From NCBI RefSeq assembly GCF_037975245.1, contig NC_092580.1, positions 23,517,001 through 23,581,000 of the forward strand: a DNA stretch of 64,000 nucleotides, read 5' to 3'. This document shows, piece by piece, positions 12,177 to 27,100 of the stretch. The notes under the pieces were generated by a model. The model searched no databases, was not told the DNA's origin, and saw only the letters and a program-made list of their open reading frames with translations. Positions within the stretch are counted from its first letter, which is position 1. Every line of letters starts with the position of its first letter. Both the position numbers and the translations under genes were made by a program. This DNA is from Apostichopus japonicus. Lineage: Eukaryota; Echinodermata; Holothuroidea; Aspidochirotida; Stichopodidae.

Positions 12177-15100
12177 GTGAGGAACAATGACGATACAATT
12201 TCATGCTTCCCGATGGACGTGTCTGTCTTGCCTTTTAGTTTTCTTTTCTCTGAGGCAGACTCGGATCGATTGCATCTCTCTATGAATTTTAAAAGTTCCA
12301 GTTAAAACATGTACAAATGTAAGAATCATCAAACTCACTTTTACATGATCTGATGTCGGGGTACTAGGCTTTGATTGTACTGTATATGAATCTTTTTACA
12401 ATTGGTGTACATATCTATTAAAGTAGCCTATAATAGCATTCATTCTTGAGACCACCATTGACCTTCTCTTCCATTTGTAACCTGGAGGGTGTTGTGGTCA
12501 AGTGGTTAAGGCAGTGGACTGGTGATCTAAGGATTACAGGTTCGAGCCCTGGTCAGATCATTGCGTTGTGTCCTTGGGCAAGGCACTTTATCTCCATTGC
12601 CTCACTTCACCCAGGTGTTTAAATGGGGACTTGCGAGGTAACTTGTAAATATAGTTGCGTGCGCCGGTTTCTGGCTGCACCCTATGGGAAGTCCCCCGGG
12701 GGACACGTGGTTGTGTTGCACTGTGGTGCCCCAGGAGAGATTGATTGAATTGCGCACACTTTGGTGTGTGGGTGTGACAAGTTACCAATGACCAAGGCTA
12801 ATAGCGCCTTTGAACAATTTATGTTGACTTTAGCGCTATATAAATGTCTTCTGATTGATTGATTGATTGATTAAACACTGAACTAATGTAGTTTAAAATA
12901 TAAATAACATTTTGTATTCATATATGAGTTGATTTTTAAGATAATTTCACAATGTACATAAAAGAAAAACAATATATCATCTCATCCAACATTTTTTTGT
13001 TTCTTTTGGGGTGGGGGGGTGGGGGGGAACAAGGAGTGGGGATTACCTATTGCAATACATGAATATGTCTATACTACTTTGAGGGGGGATGTAAATTCCT
13101 CAGGTTTTCAATGTTGCTGTGATCAAGCAGAGAGAGCAGTACTACATGTACAGTATTTTTCAGAAATGTTTTCTGTTTGATATTATTTAACAGGGTATCG
13201 ACAGAACAGCCAGATATAATTTTGAAGGTGGAGATGCTGATTGGGAGGAGAAAAAACTTGGGAGTTATTCCACTAGGTAAGTATAGAAGTGGGGGTTTAA
13301 AGGGTGTGAAGACTCACGCACAAATTAACGTCTCATGCCGGTAATCAGACCTAGTTTTGAATGAGGTGTAACAGAAGTGTTAGACACCACCATCCATCCC
13401 AGAAAATACACACACAGCTTGCTACCGTCGGTAATTAGACACTAGTGTACAGTCAATACATACAGCTATGGTCAATACCCACGACACAGTGTACATAGCA
13501 GCGATGGACATCTCAGGTCTAGATAAAAAAGATAACAAGGTATCACGTTTCATTACTGTCTGCATTTGTAGCGACAAGAAGAAAACGTAATTTGCAAGCA
13601 ACGGAAAGTTAACTTTTTCAGAGCGCGGCACGTGGTTTTGGGTAAGTCTTCAATGCCTTTAAATTTATAGGTCACAGAAGATCCATTTGCCTGTCATCAG
13701 TCTGTGATTGTTGGTATCTATGTATGTTACTGTTTATTGTCTTGTCTATTCTTATGCAAAACAAGACATTTTCAGTCATCCATAAGGTTAAATGTCCAAG
13801 CATGGATTAAATGTGTCAGGTATGGCATGGATATGTGCTGAGCAGTTAGGTTGGACCTGAGATTTTAGCATTTTCCAATGACAAGTGGACATATTTTATT
13901 TTATATTTTTATGATACCTCTCAACCCTCCACTGGGCTGCTGTGAGGTTGATCACATGGTCTACTGCAGAAGTGAATATTTAGATACTGTAAGACCTTTA
14001 GGTATCCTAGCTATCATCTTTGATCATCGATTTCTGGTGTTTTTTACCAAACTTTCTGTGCGTTGCTCAAAACAAATTTACAATGGATCAACCTATAACT
14101 TGAGACAACCCTTCACGATACTTTGAATTAATGATCATTAGTAGCTCTAATTAAATAGACTTCATTTGTTGCCATATTTGTAGTTGCATTCTGATGGTCT
14201 TCAAGGCATAAGTCCTTGCTAGTTTTCTTCATCATTAAAGGTGTATAAACTCGCTATATAAGAAAACATGTTGTGACAAATGTGACAAACGTGCTAAGAG
14301 TTGTAATCGATTAATCACCAGTAGTCATGATTACACTTTGGAACTTTGTTTAATCGCGCTCAAAACCTAAGTTGTGATTAGTCGACTTCAAGCTAGCACT
14401 ACACGTAATCTGCTTTTGAAAATAGCCTAACCTATAAAAAAAAACACTTAAGCAGTTTTCAGCAAATATCACAAAGTACAGGTTCTCACAATGCTACACT
14501 AGCACTTATCTGTGTTAAAAATCGGCAAGCACCTGCTCCGGTTAGATTCATGCGTTTACTTTTCAGTAATATGCTTGTTCTGCTCTGCAACATTCAGTAC
14601 TAGCAATGTTTGATCATTGCGCAAATTCGTAAATTATTAATTCTATTACGAGTGTTAAAGTATTAGTCAGTTCTTCAAACATGTTTACAAATATTTCATT
14701 ACTGGTCTGGTTTACATTTATTTGATGTCTGATCGATTGTGTCGATTGCGATGTAGTTTAATTTCGATGTGAAAAAATATGTGTCTGCTATCGCACTAGG
14801 CTAGAGCCTAGAACGTTGACCTTCCTTCTACAGAAAACTCTTGCATACTAATCATAACACCGCTACAAGGTGTTACATCTATTCATTGTTTGCGCGTTTG
14901 CTTAAAATTATAAGTGCTAGCAGTTATAGTAGCCTTGTTAATTCATTCAAAAGTTTTTGATTTACTATAAAGGATTTAAGGAAAACGATGTAGATTGAAA
15001 GTTGTTCACAGTTTTTGTTTGGTAGATGTTTTAACATGATTTAGACACCACACATTAAGACCCAATAGAAAAAATAAAGACAGTGCACCATGGAGAAAGA

Positions 15101-18100
15101 TTTGTTTTGACTGTATTTCTGCAATGTAAAAATGACAGTGATGACGCCATAACTGTAACCGAGTAGTCGCGACTATAAAAGAAAGAGTCGACTATCAGTA
15201 CTAATACGCAAGCATCCTCAAGTTTGTTTCAATATATATAAGGGTATATATATATGTCAATGTGCTGCAATATTCAAATTTTCAATCACGTGCGTGTGCT
15301 GAACGTGTACCTGTCATGATCTTTCTTTCTTTTACGTATACATAAGAACGATAGCAGCCTTGAAATCCCTTGAATCTTGATCATACCCAGAGATCTGTTT
15401 CAGAGCTATACAAAATCTTTGATATCCTTTGAAGGTTGCATGTATGTCAATATGTCTCTTTCAGTTCCCTGTTGATCTATATGTATTTATACCTAAGATA
15501 CAGTATTGACATGCACATCAGTGAAGGTGAAGGTTGCAAGTCAATTTAATACTTCCGTATGGAGTTGGAGGAAAAAGTCACTAATCGACGATCGCCTAGT
15601 TTATCCTCTGAATTTTGACCATTGACCTATAGAAACCACATATATTGATAGTACTTGACGATTGTGGGGTAATAAAATCATTAAGATGAGAAGGTTGTGT
15701 GCTGCTCCTACTGTACATGTTTGAGGTTAAAAATAGAATAATTTTAGTTCAAATGCAGAGAGTAAGAGCTTTTCTGTAGCTTCCGAGTAATTTGTCAACA
15801 TTTTTTTCCTCCTCAACAGTGAAACAAGATTTATAGAAATATTAGAAACTTTATGCAAAAGATCAGAATATGAGGTAGGTTTTAAGTTAATATGTAATTG
15901 TATCTAAAAATCTGTAAATTTTCGCCTAGAATATGAAATAGTCAGTGGTGTTTTTTTAATGTTGCCAATGTGTGTACATACTGTAGACTGGTACGTATGC
16001 TGCCAAGGTAGTTACTTAATTTATGCATTTTAAATAATCTCATATTATGTCTAATAGATTATTTGTCATTGGTTCATTATCTTATTTGTAAGTTTTTTAT
16101 GTCATAATATATTTATTAAGTCTTTAGTTTGTTTTGTGAAGCATGTAAGGTGGTAGTAGATTATCCCAACTTAGGTCAGCCAAAAGTTTCTTTTCCCCTT
16201 TAAGATCGCCACATGCTATCAACTGTCAGCATAGTTTGTCCTATGGTGCGCTAACACCACTCAGGAAACAGCTATTGGGAAAGACATTTGTTGAAAACCA
16301 GAGTGAATGAACTTTTGAGTCTGTGAAATGATGTATGCTTCCACCCTAGTGAGTGCAGTTACTGTACAATATGTTTATAATTCATGACATCTCAATAGCT
16401 GTAACACTAGAGGAGTGGGTTGTACATACAGTATATATCTTTATTCTTTATTTTTTTTATTTATTTTGAAATTATTTCGCTCAAATTTCCATTCTTATTC
16501 AGTGTAATGTATTTGTCGAAGAAGCAGAGGAACTGCTAGAAGAATGGTGGAGCAACCTCGACAGAGACAATGACGACTTTGAAAGATGGCTGTGTATAGA
16601 AAAAGCTTTAGGTAAGCGTCTCTTCCATCGAAGCAGTTCTCACATGCAATGGTAACCATTGACATATCCACACCCTCAATTCTCAAACTGCCAGCCGAGT
16701 CGCTCAGCTCTGTACAATAAATAGCCTTGCATGTAGTTGCCATGGTGATGTTGTTATCTAGTGAGACTTTTACATTCATAAATCCAGACTTGTGGATATC
16801 AGCATTAGAGCTGTGATCCAGGTATAGACATTCTTCATCCAACTTATGTTCCGTACTTTTCCCTTTTCACAAAGTAGGGAATAATTATCGAGCAGAGTCT
16901 AGCCAAGTGCTACACAAAATGGCAAATTATTTATTTTTGTAACACAAGTTCATAAACCTCCAATGAACCTCCCCCACCCCATCCCCTCCCCCCCTCTGCA
17001 AAGGTAGGTTTGTCTAAGTAACACAAATTCCAAAAACCAATATTTATTTATGTAGTATTCGGCGGCACAATACATCTTGTGTGATGACTGAGAGTAAATG
17101 GAGATAATCGTATAAGTAACTAAGCGATGAAACTCAGAAAATCATGCCATGTTTGCAACAGGATGTCCTGCATCAAACGTATCCTTAAGGGCACAAGTGC
17201 TTATACCTACAGGAATTCTTTTATTCTCCATTACAGTTTGTTGTCCTAAAAACCAGTATGGGCCAGATTGTAATGGTAAGTTTGATTTTACGTTTCTTTC
17301 TATCCCCGTTTAGCAGATCCAGTCTGCTGTCACAGCTCTGACTATGGAGCTTTAGTAAGGCATGTGGAAAGTTTCTCTTCTATTCCTCCTACCTATCCTT
17401 TTCTCCCACCCCTCTCCTTCCCCTCTCCCACCACTTCCCTCCCCTCTCCCACCTCTTCCCTCCCCTCTTCCACCTCTTCCCTTCCCCTCTCCCACCTCTT
17501 CCCTTCCCCTCTCCCACCTCTTCCTTCCCCTCTCCAACCTTATCCCTCACCTCTCTCTCCTTTTTCCCTTTACTACACTGGAATATCCAAGGTTACCATT
17601 CAGAGACTTATGAAAGGAATCATTTCATTTCTTTCTTTACTTCTTGTAGACTTAATGAAAAAGTTGATAAAGAAATTTTCACTATTATTGATTTTTTTCG
17701 AGATAAAAGAGAAATTCTCATTATATTTGCAGATTGTACAGGAGGGATAGAAAGACCTTGTTCTGGCAATGGAGCCTGTAAAGTAAGTTACCTGTGCGTA
17801 ATGAATTGTGAAATGGGTTGTTTGTGTGTTCTGTCACTTTCTCCCAAGTATATTATTATACTTATGTGTGTTGTCAAATGTATGCTGAAGGCACTACTGA
17901 AATTGGGGAAAATTCATGTTCTTGTATCAGGTCTATAAACAAACATCCTGGCATTATGAGGTGTTTAAAGTATGTGCCAAGTTTGTTAGCAGGATGTAGA
18001 TCCCCCCCCCCCACAAACTAAAACAATGTATGTATCGCCGCCATATTGTGTCACCGTTGTCGTAACGTAACTACAGCAACTAACAAAACATGAAATGTCA

Positions 18101-21100
18101 TGTGCAGACATTTTGTTTTAAAGTTCATTTTTTTTGGTACTTTTAAGCTAGTTTGGGCTTGGTTTATTCCCTAATTGTTCCACAATAAACAATGCTTAAT
18201 TTGACAGAGTTGATGAATTATCTTTCTGTTTTCCATGTTTATTTATTTATTTATTTTTTTGGTTTTTGGCAGGGAGCAGGAACAAGAGGTGGCAATGGCA
18301 AATGTAAATGTCACGGTGGATACAAAGGCGACCTCTGTGATGTTTGCAAGAAAGGATTTTACGAGGCTCACAAAAACGAAAGTGACATTCTGTGCATAGG
18401 TACGGCCAAAGAAATGCAATGACTTGTAAACAAGTGTATACAGTTTGACAAAGAGTGTTCTCAGCAAGAGTTACACTGTTTGGTTTCTAAGAAAGTTGAA
18501 AAGTGACATACTGGTCACTAAGAGGGAGGTATGTATATTTTGACAAAGCAACATCAAGTAAGGCCTGGTACCCTGATGGCTTATTTTATACTTTCATTCT
18601 CTTTAGTTCTTACATTAAATGACTTGGTTCAGAACTGAATCTTGTCAAAAAAAAAAATTGCCTGCAGAATTTGCATCAGTAGCATTAGGCATCTGGCAAC
18701 ACTGTGTGGGGTCATCATGACATGAGACGACTTATATAAGGCCGATCCTGAAGATTATTATCCAAAGAGAGGAAGATGCTTTTGAACAAAATATTGGTAT
18801 TCTGGTGTTGCCTCTGAAATTACTGTTGATTGTTGCTGATATTTCAAAGTGAAGCACATTTCAGTGACAAATAATCATTAGATTGTAGAAGAAATCAATG
18901 AATTTGGAGGGCTAATGTGATCAGAGAGCAACCAAATAGGGATGCAAACATTTGCTTAGACAAACAGAGTTTTGAACTAACAGTATTGATTATCTTTCAT
19001 CTTTCACTAATGTAAGTGTCAAGTGTGCATCTGTTATCCAACTGATATGTTCATAAAGTTTTTCATATCTCATAACTAATGTGGACTTTTCTAACAGCAG
19101 TAGATCAGGTCGTTGTTGTTGTTGTTGTTGATCTGTTTTTTAAATGCTGGTTCTACATTTATCTTTAGAATTTCACTATGTTAGCCACTTTATACAAATT
19201 GCAATTGCTTAAAGAAACATCTACTGGCTATTAAAGTCAAGTTCTCACAGGCATTTTCTTAATAAAGTTAAAATACACATCAGTCACTGCACCAGCTTTT
19301 CAGAGCAACCCTGATAAATATTTGCTGACGATAACCAGTAATGTGGGGCTTATGTTTCAGTAGCTCCAGGCAATCACGCCTGACAGACTCTTATTAACCC
19401 GACTTACTATGTGCTTATATTTTGTAATGTCTAATGGTTAAACAAAGTGTCAGTGCCTTCATTTCCATTGGCAACGATTCGAAATCCACTGGCATCTAGC
19501 TAGTAAATAGCCGGAATCATGAGGCCTGACATTGGTCGGTGTTTTGTTGCCCTTGGTATAGTGTGTACACGTTATTCATATTCAGTGCTGATTAACACAC
19601 TCTGCGGCCCCCTAGGGCGTCGTATGCGTGAGCTCCTACCCTTCTACTTAGTGAGGCACAACCTGACTAAGAATGTAAGTTAGTATATCTTGCCTGGAAG
19701 TTTTCACAGAGGCCCCTTGACTTAGGGGCCCTGTCTGCATATTAGATCATCCAGCTCAGGTCATATATATATATAACCTGTCTATTACTATCTTTGTTCA
19801 TTTTCAGCCTGCGATACATCTTGTGCCTCAACTTGCTCTGGGCCAGGACCTATAGCCTGTACGAAATGCAAAGGTGGCTACCAGTGGGATGATGAGAGCG
19901 GTTGCCATGGTGAGTACGGAGCTGAATATCCCGGTCAAGAATTTGGAGATGAGTTGTTGCTTGATTGATTGATTGATTGATTCATTTACTTCACAGACCA
20001 TCTTTATATTGTTCTATTTAGAGAAGTTATTTCTGCATTTGGTTCATACAGTTTTTTAAGCAACTTTGTTTACACAGCCACAAACCATCCAAGCTACACT
20101 GTTGAAATATTGCCCATTTTCTTGCCTTCTTTTTCGGTGGAAATGATGAAAAGAAAGAGCCGGCTAAGTTTGAGTCATGTGACCAAGCTATGCTGACCCA
20201 ATCCAACCCTGATCCACCCAAAAAAAAAAATGCCATGTGTGTAACAGCTGTCTGAATTTGGTGATCTCTTCCAAACCTTGTTTGTCCTTGTTTTTTGATA
20301 ATTTTTTTGAAAACAACCTTGTCTGTTCTCTTTGGTAAAAGTGCAATTGACACGTGGGGGGGGGGGGAGGGGAAGGTGGGATTGGAGGGGAAGGTGGGAT
20401 TGGAGAGGAAGGTGGATTGGAGGGGAAGGAGGGATTGGAGGGGAAGGTGGGATTGGAGGGGAAGGTGGGATTGGAGGGGAAGGTGGGATTGGAGAGGAAG
20501 GTGGGATTGGAGGGGAAGGTGGGATTGGAGAAGAAGGTGGGATTGGAGGGGAAGGTGGGATTGGAGGGGAAGGTGGGATTGGAGGGGAAGGTGGGTTGGA
20601 GAGGAAGGTGGGATTAGAGGGGAAGGAGGGATTGGAGGGGAAGGTGGGATTGGAGAGGAAGGTGGGATTGGAGGGGAAGGTGGGTTGGAGAGGAAGGTGG
20701 GATTAGAGGGGAAGGAGGGATTGGAGGGGAAGGTGGGATTGGAGGGGAAGGTGGGTGACAGGGAAGGGGTTGCTACATATATCCTTACATTCTACTTGGT
20801 AAGGGCATCGATGGTTTCAATTCTCATTTCAAAGATGTCGATGAGTGCAAACCAGATCCAGAAACCTTTCCTTGTGCGAAGGAACAGTACTGTGAAAACA
20901 CTGTGGGCTCTTATACCTGCGGCAACTGCGACATTGCCTGCACGGAGTGTCTAGGGCCCGGCAACGATAAATGTGTGGCCTGCAGGACCGGCTTCAATAT
21001 GGTGGACAATACATGTCACGGTCAGTACTTTTTGAATTTTTTTCAGACAAGAGTTGTAGGATTTATATGTAGCGTGCGTTGCGAGTATTACCATTGCAGA

Positions 21101-24100
21101 TTAAGTCTACATGTTGGTGTTCAAGGTAATCACCTTTGATATGTGCAAAAGGGCAAGGCCTCTTGACACAACTTAACAACGGTCAACACCTAGTCATTGG
21201 TGTAACTTGTCACACCCAAGTGTGCACAATTCAAACAGTCGCTAACTCGCTACTGGGGCACTACAGGGCGCCACATCTATGTGTCTTCCGAGGGGACTTC
21301 CCATAGGGTGCAGCCACAAACCGGCGCACACAACTATATATTTGCAAATTACCACCCAGATCCAAATTTATACACCTGGGTGAAGAGAGACAATGAAGAT
21401 AAAGTGTGTTGCCCAAGGACACAACATAATGAGCTGGCCAGGATTCGAACCTGCATAACTTAAATCGCAAGACCATTGCCTTAGCCATTGACCACGATGA
21501 CCTCCAAGAGATATACAACATTTCCTCACTTGGACAATAAAGGATGACTTGTGGAAATGATGAAACGTAAGAGCCGGCTAAGCTTGAGTCATTTGACCAA
21601 GCTGTGCTGACCCAATCCAACCCTGATCCACAGTCCTTGTGTGAGACATTTTGGTTTCATATAGACACAATGGATGTAATCATTCCATTGTCAACAATAA
21701 AGAAAGGTCACACATGAACAGACAAACACCAGCCATCACCTTATTCTAGGAAACTTAGCACTGGGATGGCAAAGACTGAAAACTATGTGTAGCCTGTCAT
21801 GTGTCCAACATTGGTTAGTTTTGTCGTTTTGGTCCTTGACTTACAAAATCAGATTACAAATATTCGATAGACACAATGCAAATATCACTGAGTTGTGTTT
21901 AAGCTGTAAATTGTCTGATTCATTTCTCATAGCTATCATTAAACACTTATCAAAAACACTCAACAATCCTTGAGAATTATGCTCTCGATGGTGGTGTGTT
22001 TTGTCCAATATCTGAACTTTGGTCTCCTAGATACAAGAGCAAGGTTACCATAAGATGAATTTGTGCAAGTAGCCTTATCAGATGAAATTATGTTAAGTGT
22101 ATGTAGTATGAAACATAAATTTATCTTTAATAACAACCACAAAAATGTCAAGTGTTTGCCTAGTAGCGTTTGCCTCGTTTTTGCTGTCTAACAATGACAT
22201 CTCAAGTTAGGGAGCCAGATTTGGGATGACGTATTTTCCAGAAGAGTGTGGGACATTTTTTGTGTGTAAATGATAAATTGTGTGGAGTTAAAGGATTGGT
22301 TCAGGTGTTTGACATGTCTATTTTGTATGAAAGAGCACAAAAAGACAAAAAGAACAGTGAAGAAACTACCATGATAGCATGCTCTGTTAAGGAGATATGA
22401 CACTTTGAAGACATCAAAATTTCTCTGAAAACGACTGGTGTAGAAGGACTTACTGTGAGGGTGTGACGTCACATCCTCACTTCCTTAACATTTGTGAATA
22501 TATTTCTTTAAAAATTATTTACATTTTTTAACACATATGAAAATAATATAATAAAAAATTCTTCAGATGTTTAATCTCAAATACTTCCTTTGACAAATAT
22601 GAGATCTCCTGACATAACTTTTGGTTGAAAATCATAAAATCTCACAAAATATTTAGAGAAAAAAAACAAAGACTTTTCAGGAATGTGAGGATGTGACATC
22701 ACAGCTAGTCAGATTTCAGCAGTTTCTACACAATCTGATAAAACTTTACACTTGAATATCTCTTTAACCGAAAAAGATATTTGAACAGTTTTTTCACCAT
22801 TGTGTTTCTTTTATTGTCCTCTTTCATATAACATAAACATGTATGACAACTGAACCAATCCTTTAAGTCGATCAGTGTGATGTCTTTTCAAATCTTACAA
22901 AAATTAAGAAGAATTTTTTTTTATTATCAGAAACGAAATAAAGGACAAAGACAGCTCTGAGTTAAAGGAACTTTCCAAATGAGAATGTCATTGATCTATT
23001 TACTCCCTTGATGTCTCATGTTTACAGATACTGATGAATGCGAGAACAATCCTTGCCAAAATGTAGAACATATGGAATGTTCCAACTCACCCGGTAGTTA
23101 CTTTTGCGAATGCAAAGAGGGGTACATCTCAGACGGGCAAATCTGCGTGGATAAATCTGTCTGTAAGTTCTAATGTTTTTTTCCCGTCAAACAAACCGGT
23201 TCCCTCTTCTAGATAAAACAGGCTACTGAACTTTTTCCTGAAAGAAACAGTTTGGCCAAGAACACCCCCCTGACTGGTCCTGAAAAGAGCTTCCCCCTCC
23301 CTCAAAAAGAAAACAGATAACTAGTCACTGGTTACAGATTTGATACAGAGTAAGGGTTGCTTGTGAAATTTTTATTATTTAAGGGTCTTAACATAAAATA
23401 TTATTTGGAAGGTAGTAAACAGTTGTACATTTATATCGTTGGAGTACAGAATAATATATAGGTGATAGACATCTGTCGTCACTAGAGCTTCACAGTTATT
23501 GTTTTTATAAGCTTTGGCCGATTAACGATGTTTTCAAACCTCAATATCGGCTGATACCAATAACTATAACAGTAAAAAGAAACCGGTGTGTTACAGTAGT
23601 CTATATCTGTGTACAAACCCATCTTATCCAAACTTGCATATTTTGATCTTGTTTGACAATAAAGATTGTTCATTCAATGTTGTTCCTTACTAGTACTGTG
23701 CTCTTAACATCAATTCTTAATAAACATCCAAACAAAGGCTTTAAAAACCCAACCCTTTAAGCCAACATTTTATAAATTACAAAACATCACAGAATGAAGT
23801 TAAACTAAACCAACCACACTTAAACACTAAGGACCTGACACTACTTGAAGGGTGGAAAACTTCACAGAGAACAGTATGTTTGTTTTGAAGAAGCATTATC
23901 GGTTGGGAACTATCAGTGCGTGACGGTAATTTTATCGACACTGGTTTCGTCTAATATCTGGGATATCTGCCGATACCGATAATGCATACCCATTTATCGG
24001 TGCAACACTAGTTGGTTACAGACTATCGGCTGAACAGCTTTCTATCAAGATCAAGGATGCTAATTCAACGCTTTTGTGGAAATGATGAAAAGTAAGAGCC

Positions 24101-27100
24101 GGCTTAGCTTGAGTCATGTGACCAGGCTATGCTGATCCAATCCAACACTGATCCACTAGAGCCTATGGTGAATTAGCTGTCAGAAAAAAATAAAAAAATG
24201 ACAAATTAACAATCCTCAGATTTTAAAGAGGTATGCAGTACTTTTGGAATCCATGGCACAAACAGAAATATATAGTTGGGGCGCTAGGGCCAGAAGGGCT
24301 TAGCATTTGTGGCGTTGGTAATACCGAATGAAATAGAAATTTCTAGGTATTAGATGAGGAAATTTTGGAGACAGAGTTTGAAGGAAATTTTTGTCATTGC
24401 ATTTAGAAGTTCACGTTTATTGTGGAAATTTTTCACCTTCTGCATTGCAGGTGGTATCAAATGATACTTGGTATGGTACATTGTCATACACTATAGAAGG
24501 CCATTGGCTTTTGACTAGCACCTTTAGCACAGAACTACTATATAGAGTTATTGGGACCGTATCACGCTACCTTTCAATTGCTTTTTACACGTTAGACGTT
24601 GTCATGGTTGCTTGGAATGCGTGGAATGTGTAACTCTGTTCAACTGTATTACGAAACTTGTTTCTGCCTCTCTGTAAGAATAGCACTTTTTCAGTTCACA
24701 CAGTTCAGGGGAAGACTAAAAGCGTTTTTAAACGCTACAATTTTTATTTTATTTTTTTGGCTGGAGAACCTGCCAATCTTCTAAGGTAAGACAAGCACTC
24801 ATTTATTTGGAAGCTTCTAAGTTTTTCCCCATCTCTCCAGCCTGCTACGGCAGAGCTGCCCACCAAATGGCTAATATACCACTACCACCGTCCTCCTCTG
24901 ACCCAACACTAAGGACAGAGACAAACTAATTTTATTAAATATATATATATAAATATATATTTACAAATATAAATTTATATAAATTATACATTTATAAATA
25001 TATATATTAAATTTTAATAAAAAACCAGTTAACCCTAGGTTATACAAAACATAGGGTCGAAATTTATCAAGTTCAACCATCAGTTGCACAATGCTACAAA
25101 TGCCAAGGTTTTGGCCACAACTTCAAAAATTGCAAAAACCTAACTAAATGTCTTCGATGTGGAGAAAACCATAGAGTCAAAGACTGACTAAAATAAAGAA
25201 GACAAAAAATGTGCCAACTGCGGCGGTAATCATGTTGCACTATACAAAGGATGCCCAAAATATCAAGAGATAAAACTAACTAAAACTGAACAAAATCCAA
25301 AACCACTCTCATATGCTCAAATATCTACCGTTCCCCTAATCTGACTAACTGGATCAATTTTAGGAACAACATCGACAATTTATTGACTGACCCTAACTAC
25401 ATGAACTTCAACAATATTGATTCTACCAACAAACCAGACGACTTGGCTTCAACTCTCTCTCGAGCAATCTCCACAAGTTTTAACAATTATTGCCCTCTCA
25501 AAAGAGCTAAGAGAAAGAAATGGGCATTAAGAAATAATAGCTTAAGCCTTATCAAGGCCAGGAGAAAGCTTAGGAGAGAGTTCTGCTTGACTAGAGACCC
25601 TAGACTTAGGACCCAGATTAATAAGATTAAGAATGAATCAATTATCTCATTCACCATCAAGAAATAACTAACATAAAGACAACCTGTAGTGAGATTTTTG
25701 GCGAAAAAGACCCCCCCCCCCCCCCGTACCTTCTGGAGGAAAATTAATAATCTCCTAAAGCCAAAACTAGAACCAAAGGCTCAGTGCTAAGTCCCCTTTT
25801 ATATAACATTTATGTGAACGATCTCCCGTACAATAAACTCAACTCCAAACAATGCAGTCAGTTTGCCGACGATCTCTCTATTTAGCAAACAACAAACAGT
25901 GCACTACAAAGATTCTCCAACACGTAAGCTCCTGGTGTAGTAAATGGAGAGTTAAAATTAATCCAAATAAATCTAAGCGTGTAATCTTTAAAGTACCCTT
26001 TTTCCAATGACTTGACCGTGGACTACAGTATTAATCTTTTCACTACTGACATCACACCCAGCAAAGAAGCTGTTTACCTAGGAATCACCCTAGACAATAA
26101 ACTTAATTTTAAGAAACACATTAATATCACCATCGACAAAGCTTGGAGAATCCTAAACCCACTTAAAAGCCTTAGTAATCTAAAATACCTAACCCCACAT
26201 ATTTTATGACAAATTTACCACTTGAAAATTAAACCAATTACTACTTATGGCATTATCTGCTTCCTTAGCTGTAATAAATCTCAAATTTCCCAATTACACA
26301 TTATTAATAATAAAGCCCATAGAATTTGCCTCAATATCCCTAGCTATATCGCCAGTAGAAAGCTCCTTGAAGCAGCAAACTCTTAACCACTTTTTGAACA
26401 ACTCATTATCTCAAACAAAAAATCCTTAAAAAAACACCCTCCTTCTTGATCCCCTAATCCACGACCTCTCAATTAAATCCTTAGTTCACAAAACCTATGC
26501 CAAAAAATAATTAAAATGTTCCATAGATACTTCAGATTTTTTAAACTGGGAGGAGGGTTCAGCCCTGGCAGAGGGAGGGGGCACCTTGTTTAGGTACCCT
26601 GTGGCTAGAGGACTTGTGAGTAAAACTCCATCGGAATTGTCCTCCTCTGTGGGGAACAGTCCAGTCACCGGGAACTGTTTTTTATTTTTTCTTAGCATAA
26701 GGTTACATCCCAGCAGGATGGGTTTGCCAGGTCTGGGGCAACCTCCTAATATTTTTCTAAGTAGCTCCATCCACTCTTCTAAAGCTTCCAAATATTTGTG
26801 CTGCTTGTCTTCCATTTCATTTGTTAATTTATATTGCTATCATTTGTCTGTTTCCCCCCCCTGCCCTCCCCCCCCAAAAAGTTCCAATTAACCTGCAGGA
26901 ACAGGACTGTCATTCTGACCACGCACCATCCGTCTACTAATGGTTGATAGGGTCGATTTACTTGCTTTAGGTCACAGAGGATCACCAATGTGCAGCAGTT
27001 TTGTTTAGGGTTCTACATGTCTTTTCTCTTTCTTGTCTCTTTGGACTGTCAATGCTTTCAAAATATTTTAAACCAGTCCTACCTGAGCTGATTTTGTGAA